From the NCBI GenBank assembly GCA_032717465.1, contig CM064670.1, positions 17,220,425-17,284,424 of the forward strand: 64,000 nt of DNA, read 5' to 3'. Position numbers and translations under genes: made by a program. Positions 33,131 through 43,225 of the stretch are shown piece by piece. A model generated the notes under the pieces. That model had not been told where the DNA came from and ran no database searches. It saw only the letters and a program-made list of their open reading frames with translations. The DNA comes from Coenobita brevimanus. Lineage: Eukaryota > Arthropoda > Malacostraca > Decapoda > Coenobitidae. Position 1 is the first letter of the stretch. Every line of letters begins with the position of its first letter.

Positions 33131-34147
33131 TCAAGATCCGATCATTTCGAGATGCCTGGACACACTGCGTTTGAAAGACTGGAGATCATAGGCATCAGGA
33201 AATACAGACAGAGGGAGACAGTTCCAGAGATGACCTGTTGCATAAATGAAGGACTGGGAGTAATGGTTAACTCTTGCATTAGAGAACTGGACAGAAAAGG
33301 GATGAGAGTTTGCTGCAAGACGGGTGCCACATGCCCGACGTAGAGGTGGAGGAATGCATGCAGACAGTTCAGAGGAGCAATGACCATTAAAGTAGCGATA
33401 GAAAAAAGACAAAGATGCAACAGTGCAGTGAAGAGACAGAGATTGAAGGGAGTCAGTAAGAGGAGGAGAGTTAATGAGACGAAAAGCATTTGACTTCACT
33501 CTATTTAGAAGAGCTGTATGTTGGGAGCCTCCCCACACATGAGAGTTGTACTCCACACAGAAGCAGATAAAACCCCTGCATAGAGTCAACAATTGCGCAG
33601 GGGTAAAGAAAGAACGGAGTCGGCTTAGCACACCTAATCTCTTAGAAGCAGATTTTACAAGAGATGTAATATGATCTTTCCAAGATAAGTCCCGAGTAAA
33701 TGAAACCCCATGCATGTTCAAGGATGATGCAGGATTAAGCTGAATATTATTAAACATTAGTGGGTATACCTGTGGAAGATTTTGTCGGGTTGATAGGTGT
33801 AAGAACTGAGTCTTAGATGCATTAAAAACAACCAGATTATTTTTACCCCAGTCAGAGATACTAGCCAAGTCAGACATTAAATATGCCATAGCCTCATCCC
33901 TTGTTCGTTGAAGTAACTGCTGAGATAGGCGTTGCGGGAACCGAATGGAAAGGTGAAGGGTGGAGTCATCAGCGTATGAGTGGATAGGGTTAGATGTACA
34001 GCTTAGAAGGTCACTGATGAATAAAAGGAAGAGAGTTGGTGATAGGACAGAGCCCTCAGGAACACCAGTGTTGATAGATCTAGGAGAAGAACGATGGCCG
34101 TCTACAGCAGCGGCTATAAAACGACCAGAAAGGAAGCTAGCAATCAA
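33131..34147 (-). CDS. LINE A reverse transcriptase palm and thumb (338 codons, open)
   Basis: An uninterrupted minus-strand frame: INTGVPEGSVLSPTLFLLFI (the usual PQG box reads PEG), HSYADDSTLHLS (YADD catalytic pair intact), ISDWGKNNLVVFNASKTQF, LGVLSRLRSFFTPAQLLTL, EYNSHVWGGS, FRLINSPPLTDS and FNGHCSSELSACIPPP. It would copy element RNA at a nicked target in the nucleus. The N-terminal RT blocks continue upstream to about 34700 with interruptions, so the true start is lost. The group resembles I/Jockey-type LINEs; no RNase H is seen. Confidence 0.85.
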   Translation of the reverse strand: MIASFLSGRFIAAAVDGHRSSPRSINTGVPEGSVLSPTLFLLFISDLLSCTSNPIHSYADDSTLHLSIRFPQRLSQQLLQRTRDEAMAYLMSDLASISDWGKNNLVVFNASKTQFLHLSTRQNLPQVYPLMFNNIQLNPASSLNMHGVSFTRDLSWKDHITSLVKSASKRLGVLSRLRSFFTPAQLLTLCRGFICFCVEYNSHVWGGSQHTALLNRVKSNAFRLINSPPLTDSLQSLSLHCTVASLSFFYRYFNGHCSSELSACIPPPLRRACGTRLAANSHPFSVQFSNARVNHYSQSFIYATGHLWNCLPLSVFPDAYDLQSFKRSVSRHLEMIGS

Positions 34148-35312
34148 GGCACAGATAGAAGGATAGAAACCGTAGAAGGGCAGTTTGGAAATTAAAGATT
34201 TATGCCAAACTCGATCGAAAGCCTTTGAGATGTCAAGTGCAATGGCAAAGCTTTCGCCAAAGTCCCGAAAGGAGGATGACCAGGAGTCTGAAAGGTAGGT
34301 GAGAAGATCGCCAGTGGAGCGTCCCTGACAGAACCCATACTGATGATCAGAAAGAAGGTTGTGGTAGGAAAGATGCCTTAAAATTTTTCTATTGAGAATT
34401 GACTCGAAAACTTTTGAAATACAGGACGTTAACGTAATTGGACGATATTTAGAGGGTTGGGAATGGTCACCCTTCTTTGGGACTGGCTGAATGAGAGCAA
34501 ACTTCCAGCAAGAAGGAAAGGTACAAGTTGACAGACAAAGGCGAGAGTTTGCCTAGCCAGGGTGTAAGCACAGACGCACAGTTCTTGAAAACAACAGGAG
34601 GGACCCCATCAGGCCCATATGCCTTGTTAGTATTGAGGCCAGTGATGGCAGAAAATACATCACCTCAAGAAATTTTAATGTCAGCCATGAGGAAGTCAGA
34701 GGGGGGAAGTGATGGAGGAACAGCACCGGAATCATCTAAGGTGGAATTGGAGGAGAAAGTCTGTGTGAATAGATCTGCTTTATCAGTAGAGGAAATAGCT
34801 ACAGAACCATTAAAGTAGAAAAGAGGAGGGAAGGATGATGAGGTAAAGTTTTTAGAAAGGTTATTGGCAAGGTGCCAGAAGGAGCGGGAAGAATTTGAGT
34901 TTGAGAGCTGAGAGCATCTAGTACGGATGAAATTATTTTTAGCAGAGCGAAGAACAGACTTAGCACGATTCCGGGCAGAAACGTAAAGATGATGTGATTC
35001 AGGGGTGGGTCAGCTCTGGTACCTTTGTAGGCCCTCTCCTTGTTGCAGACAGAATTAGAACAAGCGTGATTAAACCAAGGCTTTCTTGCATTAGACAAAG
35101 AATACGAGAAAGGAATGTATGCTTCAATGCCCGAGAGAATAACCTCCGTAATGGGAAGGCACACTCAGATGGCTCCTGGCCATGGAAGCAATAATCATTC
35201 CAGGGAAAATCAAAGAAGTACTGCCTGAGGGCCTCCCAATCCATGACTCCAAAATGCCACAGACGACGTTTCCCTGGAGGGTCCACAGGCCATACCAAAG
35301 TGATAGGACAGG

Positions 35313-35760
35313 TTAAGGTGATGAGTTGTGATCGGAGGAGCCCAATGGAGAGGAAAGATTAACAGTGTAAGCAGAAGGATTAGTTGTAAGGAAGAGGTCA
35401 AGTATCTTGGAGCTCTCTCCAAGGCAGTCTGGGATATGAGTAGGGTGCTGTACAAGCTGCTCTAGGTCATTAAGGATAGAAAAGATGTAGGCTTGTTCAC
35501 CAGTTGGATCAGTGAAAGGAGAGGAGAGCCAAAGATGGTGGTGAACATTGAAATCTCCTAAAATGGAGATTTCAGAGAAAGGAGAAATAGATAGAATGTG
35601 TTCCATCGTAGGAGGAAGATAGTCAAAGAATTTTTGTTACTCAGTAGAATCAGGGGGTAAGTAAACAGCACAGATATACTTAGTCAGAGAATGACAGGAA
35701 AGCCGAAGCCAGAGTGTAGAGAATTCAAAAGAATCTAGTTCAGGAACACGAGAGCAAGAT
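35313..35760 (-). pseudogene. LINE A AP-endonuclease, C-terminal half
   Basis: The minus strand reads FSTLWLRLSCHS, ICAVYLPPDS, then [14 protein letters not shown] (the GDFN catalytic block) and [11 protein letters not shown] (the SDH catalytic block). These are the last motifs of the exonuclease III-like nickase of APE-type LINEs, which opens the target strand. The first half of the domain is missing and one stop lies near 35640. Confidence 0.8.
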
Positions 35761-35770
35761 ATGTCGTTGC

Positions 35771-36034
35771 ATATATACAGTGTCAGTGAAGATTGTATAT
35801 TTTTGGTACTTGTCATAACAGTGGCAGTGCCGGGTTACAGAAGTTTGTATATCATTAGAACTTGACAAAACAGTGAAGTGTCAAGCATTAAGTGTAATAA
35901 CTGTGAAGCGTTATGAAGCATTAAGTGTAATAGCAGTTAATAAAGTATGTATAGCTCCAGTGCTTGTGAGAACTGTGAAGTTGGAAAGCATTAAGTGGAA
36001 TTATTTGGAAAATAAAAACAGTGAACATTAAGAA
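35771..36034 (+). mobile_element. First Gypsy LTR, right part (truncated)
   Basis: It continues the LTR from CAGTGTCAGTGAAGATTG through GGAATTATTTGG and the AATAAAAAC poly(A)-signal area, and then breaks at AACATTAAGAAGC, where intact LTRs read TTAAGGAGCCAGTG. From the shared AGC on, the sequence matches the 3' end of pol. This is a deletion junction with a 3-base microhomology. Confidence 0.8.
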
Positions 36035-36424
36035 GCTTCAAGGATGGTGACCAAGTTTGGTTATATAATCAACGAAAGAAAGGACAGTCACCGAAGATGC
36101 AGAGCCAATGGGACCACCTATCAGACGTAACGTATCGAATCTGGGGAGGCAGGAAGTCTCGCCCAAAGGTGGTACACATAAATCGTTTGTGGCAGTACCA
36201 TGGGCCCGGACAGTACAGCTGCAACGTCTCCGAGGAATTGTGAACACCCGCAGCTGAGGATTTTGAGGAGGACCAAGGAGATAAAGTGCAAGAGGATGGT
36301 GGCAGTTCCTCAAGAGAAGAAGCGAATCAAGAAGAGGACCAAGACCTTCCAGGAGGGGTGGCAAAGACATCGTAAGAAGTGGCATAGGAGAAGACCTGAT
36401 AAGTTGAAGGATTTATTTTGTGTA
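36031..36424 (+). pseudogene. Gypsy integrase C-terminal fragment (first unit)
   Basis: Same sequence as 39514-39910 with few differences: FKDGDQVWLYN, SDVTYRIWGG, PKVVHINRLWQYHGP, then an acidic Glu-rich tail. It is what remains of the first unit's interior after deletion, directly upstream of LTR 2. Confidence 0.8.
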
Positions 36425-36499
36425 TAGTTAGATAATCCATTAGGATTAAGGTTTATGTTTGTATAGGATATATTGTGTGGCTTTGTCGTGACGACAAAG

Positions 36500-36516
36500 A
36501 ACTAGGGAAGGGGTAG
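36500..36516 (+). promoter_or_regulatory. Polypurine tract before LTR 2
   Basis: CTAGGGAAGGGGTAG precedes the LTR; the same stretch is at 39990-40005 before LTR 3. This is the expected plus-strand primer of an LTR element. Confidence 0.75.
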
Positions 36517-37346
36517 CGTTAAGAAGCGAGATTTGCCAGTTAGGTAGCCGAGATCTTTCTCGATGTTTCTCGTACCGTAAGTTCCAGTACGAGTCAGAGT
36601 TGCCAGTTTGCCTGCTGTTTGTGAGCATAGTTGTTTCGTAAGCTGTACATCATTTTTGTGCTTTTTTTCTTTTAAAATGGTTATGTGATTGTTAAATTAT
36701 GCAATTTAAGCCAGTACACTAAATTATTTACAATGTTATGTAATGTACGAAAGCTTTGGCATGTTTTGCTTATCTCTAAGTTGGCAACGGTTGTTCTCGT
36801 AGAATGTAGACGTTTCTACTATAATGCATGCTTATATAAGAATGGGGTGGAGACTATTTCAAGTTTAGGCGGGTGTCAAGTCAGTTAGAATGAAGTGCAA
36901 TCGGTTTTGGTTCAGTTTTAGTGTAGTGGAGTGTCAGTGTCAGTGAAGATTGTATATTTCTGGTACTTGTGAAAACAGTGGTAAACAGTGACGGGTTACT
37001 GAAGTTTGTATATCATTGGAACTGGAGAAAACAGAGAAGTGTGAGTGTCAGGCATTAAGTGTAATAACTGTGAAGTGTTATTAGGCATTAAGTGTAATAG
37101 CAGTTAGTAAAGTGTGTACAGCTCCAGTGCTTGTGAGAACAGTGAAGTTGAAAAGCATTAAGTGGAATTATTTGGAAAATAAAAACAGTGAACTTTAAGG
37201 AGCCAGTGTTTATTTTCGCCTCACCTGATCTTGTGTACTGTACACCTAAAAGCTGATCATAGGAAGAACAACTCACTGGGCAACGTCTTTCCTGTACTGA
37301 ACTACTGCTGTTGGAGCCTATGGCAGTGTTGGGTGAGGATGTAACA
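36517..37346 (+). mobile_element. Gypsy LTR 2, shared by two units (830 bp)
   Basis: It begins CGTTAAGAAGCGAG (TG in LTR 1, so the first base has mutated) and ends GATGTAACA. It contains TATATAA at 36833-36839 and AATAAA at 37178-37183, giving a U3-R-U5 order with the promoter about 320 bases in. It follows a pol end and polypurine tract and precedes a primer site and gag, so it is both the 3' LTR of one unit and the 5' LTR of the next. It is very similar to LTR 3. Confidence 0.9.
36833..36839 (+). promoter_or_regulatory. TATA box of the Gypsy LTR
   Basis: GCTTATATAAGAATGGGG is conserved in LTR 1 (32942), LTR 2 and LTR 3 (40322) and, more loosely, in the related LTR at 10544. Conservation and position in U3 support a Pol II promoter. 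Confidence 0.7.
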
Positions 37347-37347
37347 C

Positions 37348-37364
37348 TGGTGTCAGGAGTGAGG
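37348..37364 (+). promoter_or_regulatory. tRNA primer-binding site
   Basis: TGGTGTCAGGAGTGAGG starts one base after the LTR end and is shared with the minus-strand element at 14748-14765 over 12 bases. Confidence 0.75.
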
Positions 37365-37398
37365 ATTATTCAGGGCTGCAGTGAGTCTAACCTTCGAC

Positions 37399-38391
37399 AT
37401 GGAAGCAGATGGTGCGCAGACAATGTCTCGAGCTGGGCAGGAGGAGGAAGTTTCCCTGGCGACGATAGTGAAACTAATACAAGCACAAAGAGAAGAACAG
37501 GAAGAGTTCATGAATGACATCAACAATTGCAAGCACGAAGTGTACAACTACAAGCACAAAGTGTCCAAGTATAGGTACTGAATGAAGGACTAAAAAAAGG
37601 ACAGAAGGAACTCAAAGAACCATTACAGGCACAAAGGGTACAACTGAAAGGACAGAGCGAAGAACAAAAAGAACAATATGAGCAACTTCAAGAGGCATCA
37701 GAGGAGCAACAGTGGGAATTACAGCCGAGGATGCAAGGACAGCTGCATGTTTTTATGGGGGGAAATGAAGAAGGAAATAGATGCCAAGCTAGAGCAGCAG
37801 AAGGATGAGGTACGCAATAATGTAATGGACTTCAGACAGCATCTAGATGACCAGGTGAAGCATGTAGACAACCAGATGAAGATTAGCGAGGGAATAATGA
37901 TGGAGTGCAGACAGCATGTAGATAACCAGTTGAAGCATATAGTCGACCATGTGGAGATGGTTTGTGAGAAAATTCGGGCTGTAGAGAGATGTTGCACTGC
38001 TGAGCCTCAGGTTTGTGTATAGGGAGCATATGAAAGGATTGGACAGCGTATGGTGAATCTTGACAGATCCCAAGCAAATAAAGGTGGCATTACCGGGTTG
38101 AATAATCAGAATGTAGATTTAAGTCCTGGCCTTAATTATGATGCCCCAGTTTTTAGGCCCCAAACCAATGAAGTGCATGGCTATAATGGGGGTCCAATCA
38201 AAAAGAGACCTCAGGAATTTGATAGTAGAGTATCTCGAGAAGCTTACCGTGCACAGTTTGAGTTACTTGCGGATCAGAATGGTTGGGATGATAAGAAGAG
38301 GGATGCAGAAGACCCACCACTGAAGAAATGCATGAGAACCTTGATGAAGTGTGCGAGAAGACAGAAGAACAGACAGCAAGGAGTGCAGTAG
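37399..38391 (+). pseudogene. Gypsy gag, interrupted
   Basis: ATG at 37399 opens MEADGAQTMSRAGQEEEVSL, matching the minus-strand gag start. A Lys/Gln-rich stretch with repeated RQH.D.Q.KHVDNQ (37830-37950) should form a coiled coil. Next comes GLNYDAPVFRPQTNEVHGYN and REAYRAQFELLADQNGWDDKKR (38110-38300), the start of the capsid domain. The capsid then breaks off after about 38300 and the zinc knuckle is gone. Frames change near 37580, 37680 and 38030. Gag would form the RNA-containing particle. Confidence 0.8.
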
Positions 38392-38439
38392 GAATGGGAA
38401 TCATAGGAAGAAATGCTGCTGTACTGTGGTGACGGGGCC

Positions 38440-39865
38440 GGCATCAGATCATGAGGACCTGGGGAGGATGCAGATTTACAACCAGTGCTAGAGTGGCTGC
38501 AGCAGAGTACAGTGCGACCATCTTGGGAAGAAGTTTCCAGGTTAAGCCCTGCGACCAAGAGCTACTGGAGTCAGTCGGACCTTCTTCGTTTGAACAATGA
38601 GCTACTGGTGCGTCATTGGGAGACACCCGATGGCCTCAGCAAGTATTGGCAACTGGTGGTTCCGAAGAAAATGAGGTCCAAGATCTTGGATGAGTCCAAT
38701 AACCAGATCATTAATGGGCACCTGAGAGGAAGAAAACTATAAACCAGCTGCGACAGAGGTTCTATTGGACTGGCATGTGTCGGGATGTTAAAGCGTGGTG
38801 TCAGGCCTGTGATGTGTGCTGTGCCAAGAAGGGACCCAAGAAATGTGGTTGTGCCCCTCTCCAGCTGTACCAAGTGGGTGCACCGATGGAAAGAGTCACG
38901 GTGGACATTGCTGGACCTTTGCCACTCACTGAGAGAGGAAACTGGTATATATGTGTCACAATGGACTACTTCAAAAAATGGCCAGAAGCCTATGCTATCC
39001 CTGATCAAGAGGCTGTGACTGTTGCTCAGGTGTTGGTTGATCAGTTTTTCTGTCGTTTTGGGATGCCACAAGAGCTACATTCAGACTAGGGTAGAAACTT
39101 CGAGTCTGCTGTGTTCCGTGAGTGCTGCAAGTTATTGGGGATCAAGAAGACCAGGACGACCCCACTAAGGCCACAGACAGATGGGATGGTGGAGAAATTC
39201 AATTGGACCCTGGGGCAAGAGCTGGCCAAGTACTGCATAGATGGACAAACAGAATGGGACCAGAAATTACCTGAATTGCTGATGGCATATCGGTCTGCAT
39301 CCCACGAATCTTCCAGCTACACCCCTGCAAAACTGATGTTGGGCCACGATTTATGCTTACCTGTTGACTTGTTCATGGGAAAACCACCTGGTGAAGAGCT
39401 ACCGGCTATGCGAAGCACCTTCAAGAAAGGCTGGCTGAGGTACATCATTAGTGCGAGGAGCCCTCAAGTTTTCAGGAGAGGTGATGAAGCGCAAGTATGA
39501 TACCAAGGCAAGTGAGGTGAGCTTCAAGGATGGTGACCAAGTTTGGTTATATAATCCTCAACGAAAGAAAGGACAGTCACCGAAGATGCAGAGCCAATGA
39601 GACCGCCTATCAGACGTAACGTATCGAATCTGGGGAGGCAGGAAGTCTCGCCCAAAGGTGGTACACGTGAATCGTTTGTGGCAGTACCATGGGCCTGGAC
39701 AGTACAGCTGCGACGTCTCCGAGGAATTGTGGACACCAGCAGCTGAGGATTTTGAGGAGGACCAAGGAGATAAAGTGCAAGAGGATGGTGGCAGTTCCTC
39801 AAGAGAAGAAGCGAATCAAGAAGAGGACCAAGACCTTCCAGGAGGGGTGGCAAAGACATCGTAAG
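38440..39865 (+). pseudogene. Gypsy integrase, with internal stops
   Basis: Zinc-binding N-terminus: NGHLRGRK then RFYWTGMCRDVKAWCQACDVC (His plus Cys-X2-Cys). Catalytic core: VTVDIAGPLP (first Asp), LHSD-stop-GRNF (second Asp; the stop at 39087-39089 replaces a Gln codon by one C-to-T change) and QTDGMVEKFN (Glu), a D,D-35-E arrangement. The C-terminal domain has FKDGDQVWLYNPQ, SDVTYRIWGG and PKVVHVNRLWQYHGPG, then an acidic tail to 39862. A second stop is at 39598-39600 and a frame shift near 39490. The upstream protease, RT and RNase H are deleted; gag joins directly to this region. Confidence 0.85.
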
Positions 39866-40005
39866 AAGTGGCATAGGAGAAGACCTGATAAGTTGAAGGA
39901 TTTATTTTGTGTATAGTTAGATATTCCATTAGGATTAAGGTTTATGTTTGTATAGGATATATTGTGTGGCTTTGTCGTGACGACAAAGAACTAGGGAAGG
40001 GGTAG

Positions 40006-40821
40006 CGTTAAGAAGCGAGATTTGCCAGTTAGGTAGCCGAGGTCTTTCTCGATGTTTCGCGTACCGTAAGTTCCAGTACGAGTCAGAGTTGCCAGTTTGC
40101 CTGCTGTTTGTGAGCGTAGTTGTTTCGTAAGCTGTACAGTCATTTTTGTGCGTTTTCCCTTTAAAATGGTTATGTGATTGTTAAATTATGCATTTTAAGC
40201 CAGTACGCTAAATTATTTACAATGTTATGTAATGTACGAAAGCTTTGACATGTTTTGCCTGTCTCTAAGTTGGCAACGGTTGTTCTCGTAGAATGTAGAC
40301 GTTTCTACTATAATGCATGCTTATATAAGAATGGGGTGGAGACTATTTCAAGTTTTGGCGGGTGTCAAGTCAGAGTGAAGTGCAATCGGTTTTGGTTCAG
40401 TTTTAGTGTAGTGGAGTGTCAGTGTCAGTGAAGATTGTATATTTTTGGTACTTGTGAAAACAGTGACGGGTTACTGAAGTTTGTATATCATTGGAACTGA
40501 AGAAATCAGAGAAGTGTGAGTGTTAGGCATTAAGTGTAATAACTGTGAAGTGTTATTAAGCATTAAGTGTAATAACAGTTAGTAAAGTGTGTATAGCTCC
40601 AGTGCTTGTGAGAACAGTGAAGTTGGAAAGCATTAAGTGGAATTATTTGGAATATAAAAACACAGAACTTTAAGGAGCCAGTGTTTATTTTCGCCTCAGC
40701 TGATCTTGTGTACTGTACACCTAAAGGCTGACCATAGAAAGAACAACTCACTTGGCAATGTCCTTCCTGTACTGAACTACTGCTGTTGGAGCTTGTGGCA
40801 GTGTGGGGTGAGGATGTAACA
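40006..40821 (+). mobile_element. Gypsy LTR 3 (816 bp)
   Basis: Collinear with LTR 2, preceded by the same polypurine tract, ending GATGTAACA and followed by unrelated ATATACAG. TATATAA at 40322. Left flank of LTR 1 (AATAG) and right flank here (ATATA) do not give a clear target duplication. Confidence 0.9.
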
Positions 40822-41001
40822 ATATACAGTATATAAAGGTTCTATGGACAGAAAATGCCCTGTAACAGTGGACAGAGACCCAGCAAAGCATGGACAATGA
40901 TAAGACGTCGAGCCATTTCACACATAAGCAAGAATCGAAATGATGCCATTTTCTGAGTAGATTTGGAATTTCATAATACTTATTCTTAGCAACTTTTTTA
41001 A

Positions 41002-41747
41002 TTCGCCATGTCCCTCTGACGTACATATGTGCCCAAATGTTTTGTCACTGTGACTCTCGTTGATGTTTATACATATGCTGCAGTTGCAAGATCCATCATT
41101 TGCACATTTTTCAAATTTCATGGGTGATTTTTGGTACGTATACACGGGATACCTTCCTCTACCTGAGGCCAGGCGCGGACAATGCCTTACCCCGTGTGAC
41201 CTCCCCCCTCCCCCCGCACACCATTGTCTCGGCAACTCACCTGTTACCAGTGACCTGGCCAGTAAAGCCATGTTGTGCCTTCAAGTTGAGAGTGATTCCC
41301 CAATCGATGACAGTGTGGAGAACAAAGTTTATGTGGCATTAGAGGAACAAACGATTAGAAGTGATGAGCAGGTAATGTCACTAAAAAAGGTCGGATGTTT
41401 TTTGTGAGTGAAACAACGCTTATATCGCCTACATTACTGTGTGAAAACCAATATACTCGTGTACTATATATAAATTCATACCAAATAAATAAATATCTAC
41501 CTATTCTGAATGGTTTGGAATAGTTACCCCTCCCATAGAAAACATCTCTGGAGCCGGGCCCCATAGAACACGGTGCCAGGTGAGGGTAAGGTCACCTGTA
41601 GTGGCATTTTAAAGCTCAGGTGAGCAATTTATCTATGATTTTTCTGTTTCTCATAAAAAGTGGAGGTTTTAGGGGAAAAAAAAAAAATCGAAAATCTGTC
41701 GGGACTAGGGGCAGTCATTGGTGAAAAAGCTGCCGGGATGGGGCGGG
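41002..41747. mobile_element. Non-autonomous piggyBac-type transposon, copy 2 (746 bp)
   Basis: TTAA at 40998-41001 and 41748-41751. The right end complement reads CCCGCCCCATCCCG, the left end TTCGCCATGTCCC (decayed). The interior matches copy 1 throughout, including AACACGGTGCCAGG-type and AAAAAAATCGAAAAT blocks, with the shared frame SPIDDSVENKVYVALEEQ at 41290-41350. It lies 176 bases after LTR 3. Confidence 0.85.
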
Positions 41748-41751
41748 TTAA

Positions 41752-43030
41752 CACATTAACCCTCAAAACCCTCTTATACATGACTGACACACATACACAC
41801 TCAAACATTGATGTCGATAATAAAGTGATATAAATGACGTACATGACAACGTTAAGGTACAATATGCAAAACAAACTACCACCTAGAATATGACCCATAT
41901 TCCGACGAACGTTCTATCACGTATGGTAGGTGGGAGTAAAAACTGGATAATGAACACACCACTTCACCTGCAATTTCCAATTCTGACTCAAACTTTTTTC
42001 CATTATCCCATTTGTGCCTGGGGCTCCTGTGTGAGGGACTGTGCAGGAAAGGTACTATGCATACCATCCACTGCCTGCTGGCTCAGAGTCGCGAAGCTCA
42101 TAGGGCCCTAACCCTGGGTTCCCCCTTTTATTAATCTTTCAAATGCCTACTTTCATGCTATATTTAGGACGCCGGGCACAAATGGGTCAAACAAATAAAA
42201 AGTCTAGTGCATGGTTCAGTGAAAGGGGTGCTCTATCAATATTTATCCGGACCTACATGACTGGACAATTTGCATCATAGATAAGTCAGATTCTGACCTC
42301 AGTATAAACAAGCCCTTTCTGAGTTCACACGTACAGTCAGCAACATCTGAACGTGGGACAGAATCAGTGTGTAACAGAGGTCTAACATTTAGTACACTTG
42401 ACAACGTTGACATACATGTCTGATGGTGATACTGACATAAATGAACGGAGGTGTCAAATGTTAGTACAAATGATCAAGTAACTGTGATGCATGACCGTCT
42501 GATATTGTTGCTAGACCTTCACTTCATACAAATAGTCTGGAGACCAATTTTAAAAAGTGGCCTAGATAAGGAGTTTTGGGCACCGAAAATTCCAAAAGCA
42601 ATGGACCCCCTACGGGTCTTACCCATACCCTCAGCATACCAAAACACCCAGGTGCCAGTCTGGCATTGCGTCCTGAGACCCAGTAAAGGCCATTATCTAA
42701 ATGTATGTAAAATGAGCATAGTTTTTCCCCAGATGAAGACGGCTTTTGGAGCAGATGTAGGATCTAATAGCAAGTTTTCATGTATGTTCCAAAGTTTCCT
42801 ACTGTATTCCATACTCTTTAGTATGTTTTTTATCATCAAGATTACACAAAAATAACAATGACACATTTATTTCGGTGTTATTCGTATGAATACTATGACC
42901 AGCCATATTTCGAAAATAATCTGAAGATAAAGACCTCTAGATAAACAAGTGTTGTACAGTTGACGTGTTATGCAAAAGTTTTCTCTGACAACAAAATAAT
43001 TGTTAAAACATGTATTACATAATCTTCATG
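41752..43030. other. Unassigned region
   Basis: No family recognised. A 134-codon plus frame at 42451-42855 has no motif I know and ends in a hydrophobic stretch (LLYSILFSMFFIIKI) that may be chance. TTAACAC and ATTAACCCTC follow the piggyBac end. Confidence 0.4.
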
Positions 43031-43034
43031 TTGA

Positions 43035-43225
43035 ACCAGTTTATCAACTCATAGCAATACCAATACAACAGATGTCATCATCTGGGTCACTGTCTTTATA
43101 TCTTGTGCCAAGTATTAGGAGGATTCAGACAATAGTAATACATCAGATCTCCTTATCATCTGAGTCACAGTCTTCATCATCTTGTGGCCAAGGATTAAGA
43201 GGATTGAGGCACACATTGTCCTCAC
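43035..43225 (-). repeat. Tandem duplication of the PIN gene's last 90 bases
   Basis: The block around 43140-43225 (GGCCACAAGATGATGAAGAC...TGTGACTCAGATGAT, minus strand) is repeated with changes at about 43045-43130 (GGCACAAGATATAAAGAC...TGACCCAGATGAT). Confidence 0.65.

Larger units (their letters stand above)
33035..35765 (-). mobile_element. LINE family A, longest copy, inserted in a Gypsy LTR
   Basis: On the minus strand the element runs from part of an AP endonuclease (35760) through the linker and RT to a 3' end at 33046 with a T run (33035-33045 on plus, its poly(A) tail). The flanking LTR pieces (33029 and 35778) are neighbours in intact LTRs, so this is a clean insertion. It is 5' truncated within the endonuclease. 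Related fragments lie at 4965-5840 and 16976-17632, all minus. Confidence 0.85.

Noticed and set aside
32605..40830. Target-site duplication around the Gypsy array
   Set aside because: Left flank AATAG and right flank ATATA agree only partly, so I do not claim one.
42451..42855. 134-codon frame as a membrane protein
   Set aside because: No motif, no repeat of the frame elsewhere, and one hydrophobic end is expected by chance in T-rich DNA.
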